This document shows positions 43,903 to 53,426 of a stretch of 64,000 nucleotides of DNA, in pieces. Both the position numbers and the translations under genes were made by a program. The DNA is from Gallaecimonas sp. GXIMD4217 (GTDB lineage: Bacteria > Pseudomonadota > Gammaproteobacteria > Enterobacterales > Gallaecimonadaceae): NCBI RefSeq assembly GCF_038087665.1, contig NZ_CP149925.1:620001-684000 (forward strand), written 5' to 3'. Position 1 is the first letter of the stretch. Each line of letters starts with the position of its first letter. The notes beneath the pieces were generated by a model. The model did no database searches and was not told the DNA's origin. It saw only the letters and a list, made by a program, of their open reading frames with translations.

Positions 43903-46236
43903 TTGCCACAAGGCTTCCTGCTCAGCCGCCACAGCTTCGACCAGGGCGACAACACCCGGATCCACTACTGGCTGGCCACCGACCAGGGGCCGGCCAAGCT
44001 GGTGATCGAGGGTGAGCGGCCGGTGTTTATGGTCAGGACAAGCGACCGCAAGCAGGTGCAGGAGGCCCTGGCGCCGGTGCCCCACCAGTGGCGGGAGCTG
44101 GGCTTCCGGGACTTCGGGTTAGAGCCTGTGGCCATGCTCTATTTCCCCACCATAGACGCCCACCGCCGGGCCCAGGCGCTGCTGCAGAACCGTGGCATAG
44201 AGGTGCTGGAAGGGGATCTTCGCCTCCACGACCGTTTTCTTATGGAGCGCTTTGCCCGGGGCGGCGTTCAGTTCCAGGGCCAGGCCAGGCAGCGCGAGGG
44301 CTATCTCGAATACAGTCAGGTGCGCCTCAAGGGCGCCGAGGTAACCCCGGACTTCAAGGTGGTGTCCCTGGACATCGAGTGCTCGGCCAAGGGCGAGCTC
44401 TATTCGGTGGGCCTGTACGGCCAGGGCCTGGCCAGGGTGCTGATGGTGGGCGAGCCCGAGCCCGCCGAGCTGGAGATCCACTGGCTGGCCGACGAGCGGG
44501 CCCTGCTGCAGGCCCTGGAGGCCCAGCTGCAGGCCCTGGATCCGGACGTCATCATCGGCTGGTCGGTGGTGGCTTTCGACTTCCGGCTGCTGCTGCAGCG
44601 GGCCGAGCGGCTCGGCCTGCGCCTGAAGCTGGGTAGGGGCGGGGGCACGGCGACCTTCCGGGAAGGCCGCGAAGGCGGCCAGGGCTTTTTGACCCTGCCG
44701 GGGCGGGTGGTGCTGGATGGCATCGACGGCCTCAAGAGCGCCACCTACCACTTCGAAAGCTTCAGCCTGGAATTCGTCGCCCAGGCCCTGCTGGGACGGG
44801 GCAAGGCCACCGAGGACGTGGACAACCGCCTGGCCGCCATCGAGCACGACTTCCGCCACAACAAGCCCAAGCTGGCCGCCTACAACCTGGAGGACAGCAA
44901 GCTGGTGTGGGACATCTTCGAGCACACCAGGCTGCTGGACTACCTGCGGCTGCGGGCTCAGCTCACCGGCCTGGAGCTGGACCGCAGCGGCGGCTCGGTG
45001 GCGGCCTTCACCAATCTCTACCTGCCCCGGCTGCACCGGGCCGGCTATGTGGCCCCCAACCTGCCCGCCGGCGGCGGCCTGGCCAGCCCCGGCGGCTACG
45101 TGATGGATCCGCGGCCCGGCCTCTACGACAACGTGCTGGTGCTGGACTTCAAGAGCCTCTACCCCAGCATCATTCGCACCTTCAAAATCGATCCCATGGG
45201 CCTGATCGAAGGGCTGCGCGAAGAGGACGCCATACCCGGCTTTCGCGGCGGCCGCTTCTCCCGCGACAAGCACTTCCTGCCGGCCATCATTGCCGATCTC
45301 TGGGCCCAGCGGGACATCGCCAAGCAGCAGAAGGACGCGGCCCGCTCCCAGGCCATCAAGATCATCATGAATTCCTTCTACGGGGTGCTGGGCTCGGGGG
45401 GCTGCCGCTTCTACGACACCCGCCTGGCCAGCTCCATCACGTTGCGCGGCCACGAGATCATGCAGCAGACGGCAAGCTGGATAGAGGAGCTGGGCCACCA
45501 GGTGATCTACGGCGACACCGACTCCACCTTCGTGTGGCTGAGCGGCCAGCCCAGCGCGGATGAGGCGGACGCCATCGGAAAGGCCCTGGCCGCCGAGATC
45601 AACCAGCGCTGGCAGCACAGGCTCAGGGAGGAGCTGGCTCTGGACTGCCTGCTGGAGCTGGAGTTCGAGACCCATTACCGGCGCTTCCTGATGCCCACCA
45701 TCCGCGGCTCCGAGGCCGGCTCCAAGAAACGCTACGCCGGCCTGGTGGTCAAGGACGGCCAGGAGCAGCTGGTGTTCAAGGGCCTGGAAACGGTGCGCAG
45801 CGATTGGACCGCCCTGGCCAAGGCGTTCCAGACCCGGCTCTACGCCATGGTGTTCCACGGCGAGGATCCCTGCGACTACATCCGCGACATCGTCGAGCGC
45901 ACCCGGGCCGGGGAGCTGGACGAGCAGCTGGTGTACCGCAAGCGGCTCAGGCGCAGGCTGGACCAGTACGTGAAGAACGTGCCGCCCCAGGTGCGGGCGG
46001 CGCGCCTGGCCGACGAACGCCGCCGCGAGCAGGGCCTGGCGCCGCGCTACCAGAACAAGGGCTGGATCCGCTACCTGATCACCCTCAAGGGTCCCGAGCC
46101 GGTGGACTACCAGAGCGCCGCCATCGACTACCAGCACTACATCGACAAGCAGCTCAAGCCGGTGGCCGAGGCCATACTGCCCTTCGTGGGGCTGGACTTC
46201 GACAGCCTGGTGGACGGCCAGCTGGGGCTGTTCTAG
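43903..46236 (+). CDS. polB: DNA polymerase II
   Basis: Family B repair polymerase with 3'-5' exonuclease. The chosen start is TTG 43903 (CGGAG 7 bp upstream; LPQGFLLSRHSF aligns with the E. coli N-terminus), giving 777 residues; ATG 43870 overlaps the SOS box and has no ribosome site. Exo motif I is VVSLDIECSAKGEL; polymerase motifs are VLDFKSLYPSIIRTF (A), KIIMNSFYGVLGS (B) and IYGDTDSTFVWL (C, with the catalytic DTD). The length is close to E. coli PolB (783). Confidence 0.95.
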   Translation: MPQGFLLSRHSFDQGDNTRIHYWLATDQGPAKLVIEGERPVFMVRTSDRKQVQEALAPVPHQWRELGFRDFGLEPVAMLYFPTIDAHRRAQALLQNRGIEVLEGDLRLHDRFLMERFARGGVQFQGQARQREGYLEYSQVRLKGAEVTPDFKVVSLDIECSAKGELYSVGLYGQGLARVLMVGEPEPAELEIHWLADERALLQALEAQLQALDPDVIIGWSVVAFDFRLLLQRAERLGLRLKLGRGGGTATFREGREGGQGFLTLPGRVVLDGIDGLKSATYHFESFSLEFVAQALLGRGKATEDVDNRLAAIEHDFRHNKPKLAAYNLEDSKLVWDIFEHTRLLDYLRLRAQLTGLELDRSGGSVAAFTNLYLPRLHRAGYVAPNLPAGGGLASPGGYVMDPRPGLYDNVLVLDFKSLYPSIIRTFKIDPMGLIEGLREEDAIPGFRGGRFSRDKHFLPAIIADLWAQRDIAKQQKDAARSQAIKIIMNSFYGVLGSGGCRFYDTRLASSITLRGHEIMQQTASWIEELGHQVIYGDTDSTFVWLSGQPSADEADAIGKALAAEINQRWQHRLREELALDCLLELEFETHYRRFLMPTIRGSEAGSKKRYAGLVVKDGQEQLVFKGLETVRSDWTALAKAFQTRLYAMVFHGEDPCDYIRDIVERTRAGELDEQLVYRKRLRRRLDQYVKNVPPQVRAARLADERRREQGLAPRYQNKGWIRYLITLKGPEPVDYQSAAIDYQHYIDKQLKPVAEAILPFVGLDFDSLVDGQLGLF

Positions 46237-46307
46237 CCGGCCCGGTTCACCACCTTTTGTTACAAAGAAGACCGACTCTTAGCCTTCCCTTCCTTGAGAT
46301 GAAAATC

Positions 46308-46336
46308 CTCCATCCCTATGATGGAGCTCATTTTTT
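46308..46336 (+). terminator. Intrinsic terminator after polB
   Basis: CTCCATC-CCTAT-GATGGAG followed by CTCATTTTTT: a 7-bp stem and T-run 72 bp past the polB stop and just before the S41 peptidase gene. Confidence 0.8.
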
Positions 46337-46371
46337 ACCTTCCACTAACGCAAGGCGTAGGGACACGACAG

Positions 46372-47625
46372 ATGAAAAAAACCACCCTGGCCCTGGCGGC
46401 CCTTGCCCTGGCCACCGGCAGCGGCCTGCTCTGGTCCAAGGGCCAGCAGCCCGCCACCCCGGCCGAGGCCTGGCAGGCCTTCTCCACGCTGCTCAAGGAA
46501 GAATACGCCTACCAGGAAAGGGCCGATCTGGACGCCCTGCTGGCCCGTTTTGCGCCCAAAGCCCAGGCGGCCAAGGACGAGCAGGAACTGGTGGACCTGA
46601 TGCAGCAGCTGACCAAGCACTTCCAGGATCCGCACCTGAACGTGGGGCCCTACGATGAACGGGATTACAGCGTCATGCCCACCGGCTCCGACATCTGGGC
46701 CAGGGCTGAGCAGGGCCGCTTTGTGGTGGAGGACGTCAAGGGCGGTTCGGCCGCCCTTGAGGCCGGCATTCGCCCCGGCGACCAGATCCTGGCCGTGGAC
46801 GGTGTGCCGGCGGCCCAGGCCGCCGCCGCCGTGTTCGGCCGCAAGCCTGACGAGCTGGCGCCAAGCCAGCTGCTGTACGGCCTCAACGTGGCCCTGGGTG
46901 GGCGCCGCAACCAGGGGCGGACCCTGGTGATCGAGCGAAACGGCGCCAAGCTTAGCCACGAGCTGGCGGCCAGCTACCAGGCCATCAACCAGTTTCGGGA
47001 CGGGGCGCCGCTGTCCTACAAGCGCCATGGCAAGCTGGGCCATATCCGCTTCAACAACAGCCTGGGCCGGGACGACACCGCCGCCGCCTTCAGCGCCGCC
47101 CTTGCCGAGCTGGCCGATACCGACGCCCTGCTCCTGGATCTGCGCAACACCCCCAGCGGCGGCAACACCGGCGTGGCCGAACCCATCCTTGGCCACTTCG
47201 TCACCGAGCGGCGTCCCTACCAGGCCTACCGGGTTCAGGAGCCCGGCCTGCCCTACCACAAGGCGCCGCTGCGCCAGGCCTTTGTCCAGCCGAGCCAGCC
47301 TTATTACGGCAAGCCGGTCGTGGTGCTGGCCGGGCGCTGGACCGGCAGCATGGGCGAGGGCATGACCATCGGCATGGAGGCCCTGGGCGCCGAAGTGTTC
47401 GGCGCGCCCATGGCCGATCTGCTGGGGGGGATCAAGTCGGTGATCCTGGATGGGACCCGGATCCGCGTCGAGCTGGGCTTCGAGCGTATCTACCATGTGG
47501 ACGGCCGCTTCCGGGAAGACTACCAGCCGCCGCACCTGAGCATACCGGCGGACACCGATGCCGAGGGCGAGGATCCGGCGCTCAAGGCGGCCCTGGCCCA
47601 TCTTAGCCGGACCGTGGCGCGCTGA
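46372..47625 (+). CDS. Exported S41-family (tail-specific/C-terminal processing) peptidase
   Basis: The 417-residue protein starts at ATG 46372 (MKKTTLALAALALATGSGLL signal peptide); the open frame further upstream is part of the polB terminator. A short helical N-terminal region with DPHLNVG precedes a PDZ-like segment (GGSAALEAGIRPGDQILAVDG, ~125-150) and the S41 core (LLLDLRNTPSGGNTG) with the probable catalytic Ser in GRWTGSMGEG. It probably processes periplasmic proteins; target unknown. Confidence 0.85.
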   Translation: MKKTTLALAALALATGSGLLWSKGQQPATPAEAWQAFSTLLKEEYAYQERADLDALLARFAPKAQAAKDEQELVDLMQQLTKHFQDPHLNVGPYDERDYSVMPTGSDIWARAEQGRFVVEDVKGGSAALEAGIRPGDQILAVDGVPAAQAAAAVFGRKPDELAPSQLLYGLNVALGGRRNQGRTLVIERNGAKLSHELAASYQAINQFRDGAPLSYKRHGKLGHIRFNNSLGRDDTAAAFSAALAELADTDALLLDLRNTPSGGNTGVAEPILGHFVTERRPYQAYRVQEPGLPYHKAPLRQAFVQPSQPYYGKPVVVLAGRWTGSMGEGMTIGMEALGAEVFGAPMADLLGGIKSVILDGTRIRVELGFERIYHVDGRFREDYQPPHLSIPADTDAEGEDPALKAALAHLSRTVAR

Positions 47626-47641
47626 TGGCGATTGGGCGAGG

Positions 47642-48019
47642 TCAGGCCTTCAGCCAGGCCCTGGCCTCGTCCATGCTTTCGAAGTAGCGGCTCTCGCCGT
47701 CGATAAACCAGCTGCCCACCTTGGTCAGCCATTTCTCCCAGGTGGTGGTGCCGACCACGGCCACCTTGTGGAATTCCTTGGCATGCTTGCGGCTGAACTG
47801 GATGTCGTCCCAGGCGGCCCTGGCGTCGAAACCGGCGAAATCGATCATGTCCACCAGCACGTCCAGTTGCGGGTGCTCGGCTTCCTCTATCAACTTCTCT
47901 ATGTCGGCCAGCAGGGGCTCGAAGTCCTGGTGGTTCACTTCCCCGTGGATCTTCATGAACAGGAAGATCTGGTCGTCGTGGCGGTCCAGCTTGATGGTCA
48001 GTCCATGGGCGGCTTGCAT
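47642..48019 (-). CDS. SpoIIAA-like (STAS/CRAL-TRIO-like) protein
   Basis: The 125-residue protein starts at ATG 48019 (MQAAHGLTIKLDRHDD; GAGGA 5 bp upstream). The pattern FLFMKIHGEVNHQDFEPLLADIEKLI, VLVDMIDFAGFDARAAWDDI, KVAVVGTTTWEKWLTKVGSW and YFESMDEARAWL is the DUF3478/SpoIIAA-like fold, small proteins related to STAS and lipid-binding Sec14-like domains. Cellular role is unknown. Confidence 0.85.
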   Translation of the reverse strand: MQAAHGLTIKLDRHDDQIFLFMKIHGEVNHQDFEPLLADIEKLIEEAEHPQLDVLVDMIDFAGFDARAAWDDIQFSRKHAKEFHKVAVVGTTTWEKWLTKVGSWFIDGESRYFESMDEARAWLKA

Positions 48020-48131
48020 GTTGTCCTCGGCCAAGTGGTTGCTTTGCAACAAGTATGGCCGAGGGCAAGGGATTTGCCTGGCCGGGAAGCCCAGCCAGTG
48101 CCAAGGCGCCGCCTATGTTGACGGGCCTGGC

Positions 48132-48875
48132 TCAGGCCGACTTCGGCAGCGTTTCCAGCTCCAGGTGGCGACAATGGGGATAGCGGTTGCAGGCCCAGAA
48201 GGCCCGGCCCTGCAGCTTGCCCTTCTGTGCAATGCGCCGGTTCATGGTGTCGCCGCACCTGGCGCAGATCTTCTCCGCCAGTACCGGCACCTCTATCTCC
48301 TCGTCGGCGGCCGGCACTAGGGCGGTGAGGCCGTCATTGAGCCCGGGGCCGGGGTCGTTGCGCAGGGCCGCGAAGTGGGGCAGCTCCGGGTGGGGATTGA
48401 GGGCGGCCTTGAGGCGCCGGCGCAGGCCATCGGCCTGGTATTGCTGCTTGTCGGGGAAGCTGATCAGGGGCAGCTCCAGGGCCGCGAGGCATCGGCCGAT
48501 GAACTCCCGGTCGCCCTGGCCCTCCAGACAGATGGCGGCCAGGGGCTTGGCGGTGGCATCGAGCAGCAGCAGATCCAGCTCCAGCCTGCCCAGGCGCGCC
48601 GTGGCCCGGCGCTGCGCCTTTTCAGGCAGCGCCTTGTCGGCCTTGACCAGCTGGTCGAGTGGGACCCTGGCCAGCAGCAGCTGGTCGTCCTTGAGCACCG
48701 GCCGCAAGGCGGCCATCAGGCGCAACTGGGCCTGGCTCAGGTAGGGGCTCTGCAGCCGGTAGGGCTGTGACCGGCGATGCCTTTGCCGGCGCAGCCAATA
48801 GAGGGTCAGCAGCAGGGGCGGCACCAGGGTCGACAACCAGTAGGCGGGGAAGGGCAGCAGTGTGGACAGTTCCAT
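48132..48875 (-). CDS. DUF2726 protein with C-terminal topoisomerase-type zinc ribbon
   Basis: The 247-residue protein starts at ATG 48875 (MELSTLLPFPAYWLSTLVPP), giving one N-terminal membrane helix. A DUF2726 nuclease-like domain follows (SQAQLRLMAALRPVLKDDQL, LELDLLLLDATAKPLAAICLE) and the C-terminus is a four-Cys zinc finger: ICARCGDTMNRR and WACNRYPHCRHLE. DUF2726 has a restriction-endonuclease-like fold, so nucleic-acid binding or cutting is possible but unproven. Confidence 0.8.
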   Translation of the reverse strand: MELSTLLPFPAYWLSTLVPPLLLTLYWLRRQRHRRSQPYRLQSPYLSQAQLRLMAALRPVLKDDQLLLARVPLDQLVKADKALPEKAQRRATARLGRLELDLLLLDATAKPLAAICLEGQGDREFIGRCLAALELPLISFPDKQQYQADGLRRRLKAALNPHPELPHFAALRNDPGPGLNDGLTALVPAADEEIEVPVLAEKICARCGDTMNRRIAQKGKLQGRAFWACNRYPHCRHLELETLPKSA

Positions 48876-49011
48876 GGCGTTGGGCGGCTTGGCAAAAGCG
48901 CCAGGGTAGCCAGGGCTGACCAGGGGCGGCAAGTTGTGCGGCCGTGTCGTTTAGGTGGTTGTCAGGGTTGGCAGGTGAAAGGGCCGGAGGGCCTTTTCTG
49001 GACGGGTTTCC

Positions 49012-49260
49012 CTCTGTGCTGGCGTTCAGCCGCGTTGTAGGGTGGGTTAGCGCAGCGTAACCCACCGATTTAGCCTTTGGAGGTGGTAACCATCCCTGGT
49101 GATTCCTTCCGGCCGGTACATCCTGTGTACCGGCGTTCGCCTGCGTTGTAGGGTGGGTTAGCGCAGCGTAACCCACCGATTTCGCTACGGTGTTGCCAGC
49201 CATCCATGGAGCTTGGGGCCGGCCAGCACGTCCTGTGTGCTGGCGTTCAGCCGCGTCCAA
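49012..49260. repeat. Tandem ~110-bp repeat units with a widespread palindrome
   Basis: Two full units and a partial third share CCTGTGTGCTGGCGTTCAGC or a close variant (49012, 49122, 49232). The first two carry an identical 27-bp palindrome GGGTGGGTTA-GCGCAGCG-TAACCCACC (49040-49066, 49151-49177) 111 bp apart. The palindrome is of a kind seen scattered in many proteobacterial genomes. The block fills the gap upstream of the DUF2726 gene and downstream of ybiT. Confidence 0.85.
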
Positions 49261-49281
49261 GCAGTGCTTGGACTTCGGGCT

Positions 49282-50877
49282 TCACCCCTCAACACCTTGG
49301 GATTTGAGGTAGTCGTCGTAGGTCCCGAGGTAGTCGTTGATGCCGGTGGGGGTCAGTTCGATGATGCGGGTGGCCAGGGAGCTGACGAACTGGCGGTCGT
49401 GGCTGACGAACAGCAATGTGCCCTTGTAGTTCTCCAGCGCCAGGTTCAGCGATTCGATGGATTCCATGTCCATGTGGTTGGTGGGCTCGTCCATCAGCAG
49501 GATGTTGGGCTTTTGCAGCATCAGCCGGGCGAACAGCATCCGGCCCTGCTCGCCGCCGGAGATCACCTTCACGCCCTTCTTGATCTCGTGCTGGCTGAAC
49601 AGCATCCGGCCCAGCATGCCGCGCACCACCTGCTCGTCGTCTCCTTCCTGCTTGAAGTCGTCCAGCCAGTCGTAGAGGTTCTTGTCGCTGTCGAACTCGT
49701 TGGCGTGGTCCTGGGCGTAGTAGCCGATGTTGGCGTTTTCCGACCACTTGATGCTACCGCCCTTGGGCGCCATGGCGCCGGCCAGGGTGTGCAGCAGGGT
49801 GGTCTTGCCGATGCCGTTGGGGCCGATGATGGCGATGCGCTCGCCCACGTCCACCCGCAGCTTGAAGTCCTGGAACAGCAGTTCGCCGTCATAACCCTGG
49901 GCCAGGCTCTCCACCTCCAGGGCCTGGCGGTACAGGGGCTTTTCCTGCTCGAAGCGGATGAAGGGGTTCTGGCGGCTGGAGGGCTTGACCTCCTCCAGCT
50001 TGATCTTGTCGATCTGCTTCTGGCGGCTGGTGGCCTGGCGGGCCTTGGAGGCGTTGGCGCTGAAGCGGCTGACGAAGGTCTGCAGCTCGGCTATCTGGGC
50101 CTTCTTCTTGGCGTTGTCGGCCAGCAGGCGCTCCCTGGCCTGGGTGGCGGCGGTCATGTACTCGTCGTAGTTGCCGGGGAACAGTCGCAGCTCGCCATAG
50201 TCCAGATCCGCCATGTGGGTGCAGACCGAGTTCAGGAAGTGGCGGTCGTGGGAGATGATGATCATGGTGCAGTTGCGGGCGTTCAGCACCTGCTCCAGCC
50301 AGTGGATGGTGTGGATGTCCAGGTTGTTGGTGGGCTCGTCCAGCAGCATGATGTCCGGATCGGAGAACAGCACCTGGGCCAGCAGCACCCGCAGCTTCCA
50401 GCCCGGGGCCACGGCGCTCATCAGGCCGAAGTGCTGCTCCTCGGGGATGCCCAGGCCCAGCAGCAGTTCGCCGGCGCGGGCCTCGGCGGAGTAGCCGTCC
50501 ATCTCGGCGAACTGGGTCTCCAGATCCGCCACCTTCATGCCGTCTTCCTCGCTCATCTCGGCCTGGGCGTAGATGGCGTCGCGCTCTTCCTTCACCGCCC
50601 ACAGCTCCCTGTGGCCCATGATCACGGTGTCGATGACGGTGAATTCCTCGTAGGCGAACTGGTCCTGGCCCAGCTTGGCCATGCGCACGTTGGGCTCCAG
50701 GCTGACGTTGCCGGCGGAGGGCTCCAGCTCGCCGGAGAGGATCTTCATGAAGGTGGACTTGCCACAGCCGTTGGCACCGATGAGGCCATAGCGGTTGCCG
50801 TCGCCGAACTTGACGGAGATGTTCTCAAAGAGCGGCTTGGCGCCGAACTGCATGGTGATGTTGGCCGTGGTGATCAA
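49282..50877 (-). CDS. ybiT: ABC-F family ATPase YbiT
   Basis: Cytoplasmic tandem ABC ATPase of the translation-factor (ABC-F) class. The 531-residue sequence from TTG 50877 (GAGGG about 8 bp upstream) matches the E. coli protein from its start ([20 protein letters not shown]). Two Walker A motifs ([18 protein letters not shown]), two ABC-F Walker B/D-loops ([20 protein letters not shown]) and the linker between them are present; only the second signature motif (SGGEQGRM) is canonical. It carries no transmembrane part. Confidence 0.95.
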   Translation of the reverse strand: MITTANITMQFGAKPLFENISVKFGDGNRYGLIGANGCGKSTFMKILSGELEPSAGNVSLEPNVRMAKLGQDQFAYEEFTVIDTVIMGHRELWAVKEERDAIYAQAEMSEEDGMKVADLETQFAEMDGYSAEARAGELLLGLGIPEEQHFGLMSAVAPGWKLRVLLAQVLFSDPDIMLLDEPTNNLDIHTIHWLEQVLNARNCTMIIISHDRHFLNSVCTHMADLDYGELRLFPGNYDEYMTAATQARERLLADNAKKKAQIAELQTFVSRFSANASKARQATSRQKQIDKIKLEEVKPSSRQNPFIRFEQEKPLYRQALEVESLAQGYDGELLFQDFKLRVDVGERIAIIGPNGIGKTTLLHTLAGAMAPKGGSIKWSENANIGYYAQDHANEFDSDKNLYDWLDDFKQEGDDEQVVRGMLGRMLFSQHEIKKGVKVISGGEQGRMLFARLMLQKPNILLMDEPTNHMDMESIESLNLALENYKGTLLFVSHDRQFVSSLATRIIELTPTGINDYLGTYDDYLKSQGVEG

Positions 50878-50984
50878 GGCGGAGCCCTCGCGCAAAAATC
50901 AAAAGAGCGCGCAGACTACAGGGCGGGGCAGCCCTTAGCAACAAAGCGGCGAACTTTTGTACGTCGGGCAGGGCCCAAGGATCC

Positions 50985-51338
50985 ATGAACAAGCTGACGG
51001 TTTTCTACGACGGCGCCTGCCCCCGCTGCCGGCGGGACAGGGCCAACTTCGAGCGCTGGGCCCCCCAGGCGCCGGTGCAGTGGCTGGACATCACCGACCG
51101 CGACCAGGAACTGAAGGCCCTGGGCCTGGAGCCCAGCCGGGCCCTGCGGGAGCTGCACGTGCGCGACCAGCAGGGCCGGCTTCATATCGAGCTGGACGCC
51201 TACATGCTGCTGTTCCGCTACGTATGGTGGCTGAGGCCCCTGGGCGCAATCATCGGCCTGCCCGGCATTCGCCCCCTGGTGTCGCGCTGGTACCGCTGGT
51301 GGGTGGACAGGCGCCTGCGGCGCCAGGGCCGGGGCTAG
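50985..51338 (+). CDS. DCC-family (DUF393) thiol-disulfide-like protein
   Basis: The 117-residue protein starts MNKLTVFYDGACPRCRRDRANF, where DGACPRC is the family's D-x-x-C-x-x-C motif with both Cys present, giving the fold its thioredoxin-like active site. RYVWWLRPLGAIIGLPGIRPLV is a partly hydrophobic C-terminal segment. Substrate unknown. Its end overlaps the convergent VOC gene by four bases. Confidence 0.9.
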   Translation: MNKLTVFYDGACPRCRRDRANFERWAPQAPVQWLDITDRDQELKALGLEPSRALRELHVRDQQGRLHIELDAYMLLFRYVWWLRPLGAIIGLPGIRPLVSRWYRWWVDRRLRRQGRG

Positions 51339-51730
51339 GATCTGTGCACCCAGACCGCTTCGGCGGAGCGTTCGCTGGGGCCGTGGTAGACGGCCTCGAC
51401 ATTGTTGCCGTCCGGATCCCGCACGAAGGCGGCGAAATAGCCAGGGTGGTAAGGGCGCTCGCCCGGTTCGCCATTGCTGGTGCCGCCGGCGGCCAGGGCC
51501 GCCCGGTAGAAGGCCCTGACCTGTTCATGGCTCTGGGCCTGGAAGGCCAAATGCACCCGGCTGGCCGGCCCTTGATCCAGGTACAGTTCGTCGCACCAGC
51601 AGGCCTGGTCGTTGCCGCTGAGGGATTTGCCCAGGGCAGCCAGCACGGCCCGGTAGAAGCGGCGGCTGCTCTCAAGGTCCGCCACCTTGAGGTGCACGTG
51701 ATCCAGCAAGCGGCCGTAGCAGTGTTCCAT
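51335..51730 (-). CDS. VOC-fold protein (glyoxalase-like)
   Basis: The 131-residue protein starts at ATG 51730 (AAGGAGG upstream). It has the VOC pattern LLDHVHLKVADLESSRRFYRAVL, SRVHLAFQAQSHEQVRAFYRAAL and PGYFAAFVRDPDGNNVEAVYHG, with the usual His and Glu metal ligands. It resembles the island VOC protein at 9943-10320 in architecture. No substrate is predictable. Confidence 0.9.
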   Translation of the reverse strand: MEHCYGRLLDHVHLKVADLESSRRFYRAVLAALGKSLSGNDQACWCDELYLDQGPASRVHLAFQAQSHEQVRAFYRAALAAGGTSNGEPGERPYHPGYFAAFVRDPDGNNVEAVYHGPSERSAEAVWVHRS

Positions 51731-51740
51731 GGTGCCTCCT

Positions 51741-52820
51741 TCAGGCCAGCCTGAGCCAGCCCTCCTGGGTGGTGGTGAAGGCCAGCCGGCTTTCCCTTGC
51801 CAGTATGGCCCCGAGTTCGGCGACCTCATCCGGTGCCGGCGGCACCAGCCGGAATTGCTCCAGGCGGGTGGGCACCAGCAGCAGCGAGGCCAGGGCACCG
51901 TCGTCGGCCAGGGTCGGCAGGTACAAAAAGCTCAGGTCGTCCCGGTAGCCGGCCCTGGCTGCTATGCCCTCGTAGTCGTTGATGAGATCGCCGGCGCCGT
52001 AGAGGATCAGCCTGCCTTTGTATATCTCCAGGCCCTTCACATGGTGGCTGGAGTGGCCATGGACCAGATCCACCCCCAGCTCCACCAGGGCACGGGCAAA
52101 GGCCTTCTGCTCGGCAGGCACGGCAAAGCCCCAGTTGCCGCCCCAGTGGATGGACACCAGCACCCGATCGCCAGGCCGTCGCCAGGCCTGGATGGCGGCG
52201 GCTATCTCGTCCAGCTCCCCCTGCCCCAGCTTGTCCAGGTACCAGACGCCGGCCCTGTCGCCCGTGGCCGACCAGTCCCTGGGGATCCCGCTGGAGCCAT
52301 GGCCGCAGCCGAAGGCCAGCAGCCGGCCAGAGGGCAGGGGGAAGATGGCCGGGGCCCGGGCCGCCCTATCGTCTCTGCCGGCGCCTATGGCCTGGATCCC
52401 CAGCCCCTTCAGTACCAACAACGTCTCGGTAAGGCCGGGGCGGCCCCAATCCAGCACGTGGTTGTTGGCCAGGATGCAGCCGTCCAGGGCGGCGGCGCCG
52501 AGCACGGCGGCGTTTTGCGGGCTGAGCCGGTAGTGGATGCCCTTGCCGGGCCAGGGGTTGGCTGAGCAGGTGACGGCCGTTTCCAGGTTGACCAGGCGCA
52601 GCTGTGGCCCGAGTCTGTCCAGCACCTCCAGGGCGAAGCCCCAGGGGTAGTCGGGTGCCACCGGCGTCGGCAGCGGCCCCTTCTGGTCGGTCATCAGGCG
52701 CACATAGTCGCGGGCATCCCTGACCCAGGGCTCGAAGAGTTCGGGCGGGCAGGGCTGGGGCAGGATCTGATCAATGCCCCGCCCCAGCATGAGATCACCG
52801 CTCAGGAAAAGGGTCGGCAT
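51741..52820 (-). CDS. CapA-family metallophosphatase-like protein
   Basis: The 359-residue protein has the CapA (poly-gamma-glutamate synthesis accessory) calcineurin-like fold: SGDLMLGRGID, NLETAVTCSANPWPGKGIHY, ILANNHVLDWGRPGLTETL (metal-site N-N-H-x-x-D), VLVSIHWGGNWG and HGHSSHHVKGLEIYKGRLI. There is no signal peptide and no cap operon here, so polymer synthesis is unlikely; relatives lacking one are probably generic phosphoesterases. GAGGA lies before ATG 52820. Confidence 0.9.
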   Translation of the reverse strand: MPTLFLSGDLMLGRGIDQILPQPCPPELFEPWVRDARDYVRLMTDQKGPLPTPVAPDYPWGFALEVLDRLGPQLRLVNLETAVTCSANPWPGKGIHYRLSPQNAAVLGAAALDGCILANNHVLDWGRPGLTETLLVLKGLGIQAIGAGRDDRAARAPAIFPLPSGRLLAFGCGHGSSGIPRDWSATGDRAGVWYLDKLGQGELDEIAAAIQAWRRPGDRVLVSIHWGGNWGFAVPAEQKAFARALVELGVDLVHGHSSHHVKGLEIYKGRLILYGAGDLINDYEGIAARAGYRDDLSFLYLPTLADDGALASLLLVPTRLEQFRLVPPAPDEVAELGAILARESRLAFTTTQEGWLRLA

Positions 52821-52875
52821 GGGCCATCCTCAAGGCATATGCCTTAAGAATGGCAGCCCTGGCCATGGCCGCAGC

Positions 52876-53211
52876 CTAGAGGCGGCCACTGACCTTGATA
52901 ACGGCGCCGATATCGTGGATTTCCACCCAGGTCCTCTGGTGGCTGCGCGGCAGCAGTTGCCGGGCCACCCTGTCGCTGCCGGCGGCCTGGGCAAAGCGGC
53001 CTATGGGCAGGCCGTTGCAGCTGATCCTGTTGGCGATCAGGCTGTAGCCGTAGCTGATGTCATCGGCGGTGCGCAGCATGCGGGCCGGCTTGTTGGCGGC
53101 GGCGTCCATGCAGATACGGGTGGCGATGCTGTTGTCGGCGGCCTGGTAGATGGTGGCCTGGCTGGTGGTGGCAAGCAGGGCGGCGGCCAGGCCCAGTGGC
53201 AGCATGTTCAT
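52876..53211 (-). CDS. DUF3718 secreted small protein
   Basis: The 111-residue protein has a signal peptide (MLPLGLAAALLATTSQA) then IYQAADNSIATRICMDAAAN and NRISCNGLPIGRFA, matching the DUF3718 pattern with two conserved Cys. Function is unknown. AAGGAG lies 8 bp before ATG 53211. About 215 bp to the next gene carry no further ORF. Confidence 0.75.
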   Translation of the reverse strand: MNMLPLGLAAALLATTSQATIYQAADNSIATRICMDAAANKPARMLRTADDISYGYSLIANRISCNGLPIGRFAQAAGSDRVARQLLPRSHQRTWVEIHDIGAVIKVSGRL

Positions 53212-53426
53212 CTTGGGCTCCTTACGATCGGCCCGTCGGGGACGGGCCCTGGAGACAAGTCTGAACGGCCTGGCGGCGCTGGTGGCGCTGAAGTGTAACT
53301 GGCTGTGATGACGGTTTTTCAGCGCTCAGCCCAGGGCATTGAAAAACACGGTGAAACCAGGACAGGCCAGGGCGGGCCGGGCACAGCTATTTACAAAAAA
53401 AGCGGCCCGGTCCTGCTTGGGCAACG

